Assembly (NCBI GenBank): GCA_964387935.1
Contig: CAYLZN010000092.1
Span: forward strand, 1-17,439
Source of the DNA: CAYLZN01 sp964387935
Lineage (GTDB): Bacteria; Acidobacteriota; Vicinamibacteria; Vicinamibacterales; JAFNAJ01
DNA length: 17,439 bases
Direction: 5' to 3'
Shown: in pieces, positions 13,714 through 17,439 of the stretch
Position numbering within the stretch: position 1 is the first letter of the stretch
Layout of the letters: each line of letters begins with the position of its first letter
Position numbers and translations under genes: made by a program
Notes under the pieces: generated by a model
Databases searched by the model: none
What the model was told of the DNA's origin: nothing
The model's input: only the letters and a program-made list of their open reading frames with translations

Positions 13714-14078
13714 CCCAGGCACTGCTGCTCGCCTGGCAGGGCGTCCCCGAGCCACCGGCGTACGACGCCGGACTGGGGATCGTGCGCGCGATCGTCGCCC
13801 TGGTGGTCGTGCTCGTCGTCCTCGGGGCCTTCCTCTGGCTGTTGCGACGGGGCACGTTCTCGCTGGGCGGGCGCCCTCTGCGCCGCAGCATGGCCGTCGA
13901 GTCGGCGATCGCGCTGGGAGACCGGCGGTCGCTGGTCATCGTGAACGTCGAAGGTCGGCGCCTGCTCCTGGCCACGTCCGCGGCGAACGTCTCACTCATC
14001 ACCGAACTCGCGCAGGGCACCTTCAGCGAGGCGCTCGAGCAGGTCGGCGCGGGACCTGGTCACGGGAGCCACGCGTGA
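13710..14078 (+). CDS. fliO: Flagellar export apparatus assembly protein FliO
   Basis: FliO (122 residues) is the small membrane protein that helps FliP oligomerise when the export gate is built. A short periplasmic start leads to one membrane helix (about 23-45, Val/Leu rich) and a basic stop-transfer (LLRRGTFSLGGRPLRR). The cytoplasmic domain with VESAIALGDRRSLVIVNVEGRRLLLATSAANVSLI is the conserved FliO/FliZ pattern. Start GTG 13710 overlaps the fliN stop in GTGA, and the TGA overlaps the fliP GTG in the same way. Identity rests on this domain and on lying directly before fliP. Confidence 0.92.
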   Translation: MTQALLLAWQGVPEPPAYDAGLGIVRAIVALVVVLVVLGAFLWLLRRGTFSLGGRPLRRSMAVESAIALGDRRSLVIVNVEGRRLLLATSAANVSLITELAQGTFSEALEQVGAGPGHGSHA

Positions 14079-14806
14079 GGGGACGGGTCCTGCTGCTCGT
14101 CGTCCTTCTGCTGTGCGTCGCTGCCCCGGTCGCGGCCCAGGCACCCTCGCGGGTGGACGTGTCGATCGAGGGCGTCGGGACGGTGTCCGCGCCGCTGCAG
14201 ATTGTCCTGCTGCTGACGCTGCTCACTTTTATTCCGGCGATTCTCGTCACGATGACGTCCTTCACCCGAATCGTCATCGTCTTCCACTTCTTGAGACAGG
14301 CGCTCGGCACGCAGGAGATGCCGCCGAACCAGGTCCTGATTGGGCTCGCGCTCTTCCTCACGATGTTCATCATGGCCCCGGTGGGCCAGCAGGTGGCCGA
14401 CGTCGCGGTGACGCCAGCCATGAACGGAGCGCTCTCCATCGGTCAGGCGCTCGAGCGCGCGGCGCCGCCCGTGCGCGCGTTCATGCTGAAGCAGACCCGC
14501 GAGCGCGACCTCGCGCTGTTTGTCGAACTCGGGAAGATCCCGCGACCTCGGACCGCAGACGATCTGCCGATGCGGGTCGTCATTCCGGCTTATGCGATCT
14601 CCGAACTGAAGACCGGGTTCCAGATGGGGTTCTTCCTCTTCGTGCCCTTCCTCCTGATCGACCTGGTCGTCTCCACGACCCTGCTCTCGATGGGCATGCT
14701 GCAGCTCCCACCCGCGATGATCTCGCTGCCGTTCAAGGTCATGTTGTTCGTGATGATCGACGGCTGGAACCTCGTCGTGGGGTCGGTGGTGCGCAGCTTC
14801 CTGTGA
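14075..14806 (+). CDS. fliP: Flagellar export gate protein FliP
   Basis: FliP (243 residues) forms the core of the FliPQR export gate. Residues 1 to about 22 look like a cleavable signal peptide (RGRVLLLVVLLLCVAAPVAA), normal for FliP. The conserved LTLLTFIPAILVTMTSFTRIVIVFHFLRQALGTQEMPPNQVLIGLALFLT region gives the first membrane helices. The end has FQMGFFLFVPFLLIDLVVSTTLLSMGM and MLFVMIDGWNLVVGSVVRSF, matching the family closely. It starts with GTG 14075 overlapping fliO by four bases and is seven bases ahead of fliQ. Confidence 0.98.
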   Translation: MRGRVLLLVVLLLCVAAPVAAQAPSRVDVSIEGVGTVSAPLQIVLLLTLLTFIPAILVTMTSFTRIVIVFHFLRQALGTQEMPPNQVLIGLALFLTMFIMAPVGQQVADVAVTPAMNGALSIGQALERAAPPVRAFMLKQTRERDLALFVELGKIPRPRTADDLPMRVVIPAYAISELKTGFQMGFFLFVPFLLIDLVVSTTLLSMGMLQLPPAMISLPFKVMLFVMIDGWNLVVGSVVRSFL

Positions 14807-14813
14807 GGCACCC

Positions 14814-15083
14814 ATGTCGGAGGCCCTCGTTGTCGGTCTCGTGCGCCAGGCCATCGAGCTGGCGATCCTGATCAGCCTGCCGATGCTGCTCGCCGGGCTC
14901 ATCGCCGGCGTCCTGGTCAGCATCTTCCAGACCGTGACGTCGATCCAGGACAACGTGCTCGCCTTCCTGCCGCGGGCGGCGGCGATCTTCATCACCTTCG
15001 CGCTCACGTTCCCCTGGATGCTCCGCCTCGTGACGGGCTTTGCGCGCCAGGTCGTCCAGCGTCTGCCGGAGCTGGTGCGGTGA
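14814..15083 (+). CDS. fliQ: Flagellar export gate protein FliQ
   Basis: FliQ (89 residues) is the small gate subunit that wraps the FliP/FliR assembly. Two hydrophobic helices (about 15-38 and 50-72) are separated by SIFQTVTSIQDNVLAFLPR, the conserved FliQ loop. It starts with SEALVVGLVRQAIELAILISLPML, a typical opening. Length is the family standard. The ATG at 14814 follows GGAGGC-like purines only weakly, but lies seven bases after fliP, and the stop overlaps the fliR GTG by four bases. Confidence 0.97.
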   Translation: MSEALVVGLVRQAIELAILISLPMLLAGLIAGVLVSIFQTVTSIQDNVLAFLPRAAAIFITFALTFPWMLRLVTGFARQVVQRLPELVR

Positions 15084-15838
15084 GCGATCTCCCCCCCCTC
15101 GTCACCCTGGGCCTGTTGCTCGTCCGGCCCGGCTTCCTCTTTCTGGCCGCTCCCCTCTTCGGGGGCGCCTATGCCCCGACGCTGCTCAAGATCGGGCTGA
15201 CGGTCATTGTCGGAGCCTCGCTCATCCCGGTGGTGCCGGTGCCGGCCCTCACGGGTCCTGAGTCGCTCGCGCTGGTGGTCGTGCGTGAGGCGCTGGTCGG
15301 CCTGTCGCTGGGATTTGCCACCCGCGTGCTGGTCGGCGGGGTGGAGTTCGCGGGCCACCTGACCGGCTTCCAGCTCGGCTTCACGTACGCGAGCCTGGTC
15401 GACCCGCAGAGCGGCGTGCGCAACGGCGTCCTCAGCGCGCTGTACGGGTCGATGGCGCTGGTCGTGTTCTTCGCCATCAACGCCCATCACGACCTGCTGC
15501 GGGCCCTCACGCGCTCCTTCGACGCCATCCCCCTGGGCGGCGGCGGCGTGAACGGAGCCCTGGGGCGACTGGTGATGGACCTGATGGGCATGCTGTTCCT
15601 CGTCGGCGCCCAGCTGGCCGCGCCGGTGGTCATCGTGCTGCTCATCGTCGAGATCGCGCTGGGCCTGCTGTCGCGGGCGGCGCCCACGCTGAACCTCATG
15701 GCGCAGGGGTTTCCCATTCGTCTCCTGGTGGGGCTGCTCGCGCTCGCAAGCGTCGTGCTGATCCTGCCGCACGTGATGGCCGGGATGGTGGCCCGGGCGA
15801 TCACGCTGGGCGTGCGCACGGCCAGCATCTTCCGGTAG
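15080..15838 (+). CDS. fliR: Flagellar export gate protein FliR
   Basis: FliR (252 residues) is the single-copy gate subunit alongside FliP and FliQ. It is almost wholly hydrophobic with about six helices and family motifs: LLVRPGFLFLAAPLFGG near the start, VREALVGLSLGFATRVLVGGVEFAGHLTGFQLGF in the middle, and APTLNLMAQGFPIRLLVGLLAL toward the end. Start GTG 15080 overlaps fliQ in GTGA. The fourth to seventh codons run through eight C (15091-15098), so any slip there would shift the frame within the first seven codons. It is nine bases ahead of flhB. Confidence 0.97.
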   Translation: MSDLPPLVTLGLLLVRPGFLFLAAPLFGGAYAPTLLKIGLTVIVGASLIPVVPVPALTGPESLALVVVREALVGLSLGFATRVLVGGVEFAGHLTGFQLGFTYASLVDPQSGVRNGVLSALYGSMALVVFFAINAHHDLLRALTRSFDAIPLGGGGVNGALGRLVMDLMGMLFLVGAQLAAPVVIVLLIVEIALGLLSRAAPTLNLMAQGFPIRLLVGLLALASVVLILPHVMAGMVARAITLGVRTASIFR

Positions 15839-15847
15839 GCGGCGGTC

Positions 15848-16909
15848 GTGGCTGGGGAACGCACAGAGCAACCAACACAACGGCGGCTGCGGGACGCGAA
15901 GCGGCGCGGCCAGATCGCCCGGTCCAAGGACCTGGCGGAGACGGCGGGCCTCATCGCGATCCTGCTGGTCCTGGGATGGATGGGCGGCCAGTTCGTCGGC
16001 CGGCTGGGCGACGTGCTGCGCGTCGGGCTCGGGCGGATGGCCGCCGGTGCCGCCGTGGAACTCGAGCCCGGGCTGCTCGTGCAGCTCGTCGTCGACGGCC
16101 TGAGAACGCTCGGCGTGCTGGTCGGACCGATGGCGGTGGCGGCCGCTGGTGCCGCCGTGGGCGTGTCGACGCTGCAGGGGGGCTGGAACATGGCCCCCGA
16201 GGCGCTCGCGCTGCACTGGGACCGGCTGAACCCGGCCAGCGGCGTCAAGCGCCTGTTCGGCCGCGCGGGCGTGGACCTCGTGAAGATGCTCCTCGCCGTG
16301 ACCGTCGTCGGCTGGATTTCCTGGGGCCTCATCGGCGCGGTCCTCGACCAGACGGCAACCTATGGGCGGCTCACGCCGATGCGTGCCGCGATGCAGGGGT
16401 GGCAGGAGGCCGAGCGCCTGCTTCGCCAGAGTGCGATCGCCCTCGCCGTGATCGCAGGTGTGGACTACCTCCTGCAGCGGTGGCGACTACAGCGGTCGCT
16501 GCGCATGACCAAGCAGGAGGTCCGCGACGACCTGCGACTCATCGAAGGGAACCCGGAGGTCAAGGCGCGCGTGCGCCGACTGCAGCGGGACCTGGCGCGA
16601 CGTCGGATGCTGGCCGCGGTGCCGAAGGCCACCGTGGTCATCACCAACCCGACGCACTTCGCCGTGGCGCTCGAGTACCGGCGTGATGACCTGCCGGCGC
16701 CGCGGGTGCTCGCGAAGGGCAAGGGGTTCCTCGCGGCCCGGATCCGAGAAATCGCCCGCGCGCATGAGATTCCCATCGTCGAGAACCCGCCGCTGGCCCA
16801 GTCACTGTACCGGTCCGTCGAGGTGGGGGAGTTCATCCCGGCCGACCTGTTCGGCGCCGTGGCCGAGGTCCTCGCCTACCTGATTCGCCTCAGGCAGCTC
16901 GTCGTCTGA
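15848..16909 (+). CDS. flhB: Flagellar export switch protein FlhB
   Basis: FlhB (353 residues) controls the change of export from rod/hook to filament substrates. It opens with AGERTEQPTQRRLRDAKRRGQIARSKDL, the standard cytoplasmic start, followed by about four membrane helices up to residue 215. The cytoplasmic domain has the self-cleavage motif NPTH (N267-P268-T269-H270) in TVVITNPTHFAVALEY and then RVLAKGKGFLAARIREIA and the VENPPLAQSLYRSVEVGEFIP block. The catalytic Asn is intact, so cleavage should occur. FliK from the first operon is its known partner. The start is GTG 15848; the stop is 22 bases ahead of flhA. Confidence 0.98.
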   Translation: MAGERTEQPTQRRLRDAKRRGQIARSKDLAETAGLIAILLVLGWMGGQFVGRLGDVLRVGLGRMAAGAAVELEPGLLVQLVVDGLRTLGVLVGPMAVAAAGAAVGVSTLQGGWNMAPEALALHWDRLNPASGVKRLFGRAGVDLVKMLLAVTVVGWISWGLIGAVLDQTATYGRLTPMRAAMQGWQEAERLLRQSAIALAVIAGVDYLLQRWRLQRSLRMTKQEVRDDLRLIEGNPEVKARVRRLQRDLARRRMLAAVPKATVVITNPTHFAVALEYRRDDLPAPRVLAKGKGFLAARIREIARAHEIPIVENPPLAQSLYRSVEVGEFIPADLFGAVAEVLAYLIRLRQLVV

Positions 16910-16931
16910 ATCACACCGATTGATCGCCGCC

Positions 16932-17439
16932 ATGGCCCAGTCCACACGCACCAGCCTGACACATCTCGCCGCCCCGATCGCCGTGATCGCGGTGGTCGGG
17001 CTCATGATCATCCCGCTGCCGCCCCTGTTGCTCGACCTGTGCCTCTCGGTCGACATCGGGCTGTCGGTCGTGCTGCTGCTCACGGCCATCTACGTGCGGG
17101 AGCCGATCGAGTTCTCGGTATTTCCCTCGCTCCTGCTGCTGCTCACGTTGATCCGGCTGTCCCTCAACGTCGCGAGCACGCGCCTGATCCTGCTGCACGG
17201 CGCCGAGGGGATCGACGCCGCCGGCCACGTGATCATGGCGTTCGGACAGTTCGTCGTGGGCGGCAACTACGTGGTGGGCGTGGTGGTGTTCCTCGTGCTC
17301 ATCGCCATCCAGTATGTCGTCATCAACCATGGCGCCGTCCGCATCTCCGAAGTCACAGCCCGGTTCACCCTGGATGCGTTGCCGGGCAAGCAGATGGCGA
17401 TCGACGCCGACCTCAACGCCGGCCTGATCGACGAGAAGG
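16932..17439 (+). CDS. flhA: Flagellar export gate protein FlhA, N-terminal part (3' end outside window)
   Basis: FlhA is the nonameric export gate subunit that uses proton motive force and docks substrate-chaperone complexes. The 169 visible residues run off the right edge. They carry membrane helices (IAVIAVVGLMIIPLPPLLLDL, SVVLLLTAIYV, SLLLLLTLIRLSLNVASTRLIL) and the FHIPEP-family block AARF-like TARFTLDALPGKQMAIDADLNAGLI near the right edge. The usual VITKG before this block reads VINHG here. I chose ATG 16932; an in-frame TTG at 16920 is possible, and neither has a clear ribosome site. flhB-flhA order is the common arrangement. Confidence 0.96.
   Translation, partial: MAQSTRTSLTHLAAPIAVIAVVGLMIIPLPPLLLDLCLSVDIGLSVVLLLTAIYVREPIEFSVFPSLLLLLTLIRLSLNVASTRLILLHGAEGIDAAGHVIMAFGQFVVGGNYVVGVVVFLVLIAIQYVVINHGAVRISEVTARFTLDALPGKQMAIDADLNAGLIDEK

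Noticed and set aside
14060..16216. 718-codon minus-strand open frame opposite fliP-fliQ-fliR-flhB
   Set aside because: His/Gln/Asp/Arg-rich nonsense composition across four well conserved genes; not a gene.
1..17439. tRNA or rRNA genes, CRISPR arrays, insertion sequences or prophage genes
   Set aside because: None seen on either strand; nearly all bases are accounted for by flagellar and regulatory genes.

Overview
This is a high-GC (roughly two-thirds G+C by eye) bacterial window that is almost entirely a flagellar gene cluster. Genes are packed head to tail with many start/stop overlaps. A FlgB/FlgC/FliF/FliG/FliL/FliO set, secreted rod and hook proteins, and sigma-54 regulation through an NtrC-type activator point to a motile bacterium with a Gram-negative style flagellum. 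The composition and gene order would fit an Acidobacteriota (Vicinamibacteria-like) or deltaproteobacterial-type genome. That taxonomic guess is inference only; no marker gene is present.

Region 1 (1-2736) is regulatory. It holds the C-terminal half of a histidine kinase running in from the left edge. A sigma-54-dependent response regulator (REC-AAA+-Fis, FlrC/FlgR-like) follows on the minus strand. A divergent short response regulator (REC plus coiled coil) is preceded by a good sigma-28 (FliA-type) promoter match.

Region 2 (2737-12740) is the first structural unit: flgB-flgC-fliE-fliF-fliG-fliH-fliI-fliJ-flgD-flgE-fliK. It encodes proximal rod, MS ring, rotor switch, export ATPase complex, hook cap, hook and hook-length control. 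It is preceded by a strong sigma-54 promoter match (GGGCACC-N4-TTGCT) and a perfect 14-bp palindrome upstream. It ends in a GC-rich hairpin with a T-rich tail.

Region 3 (12741-17439) is the second unit: fliL-fliN-fliO-fliP-fliQ-fliR-flhB-flhA (flhA runs off the right edge). It encodes the stator-associated protein, the C-ring protein FliN and the membrane export gate. It has its own sigma-54 promoter match (CGGCACC-N4-TTGCT) and a near copy (12 of 14 bases) of the palindrome seen upstream of flgB.

Together the sequence suggests a cascade. A kinase phosphorylates the sigma-54 activator, which binds the shared palindrome and turns on both structural operons. FliA then drives at least the small response regulator. 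Oddities are the lack of fliM between fliL and fliN, a FlgD of only 107 residues without the usual C-terminal domains, and 8-base G or C runs inside fliG, fliL and fliR. I see no RNA genes, insertion sequences, CRISPR arrays or obviously transferred genes.
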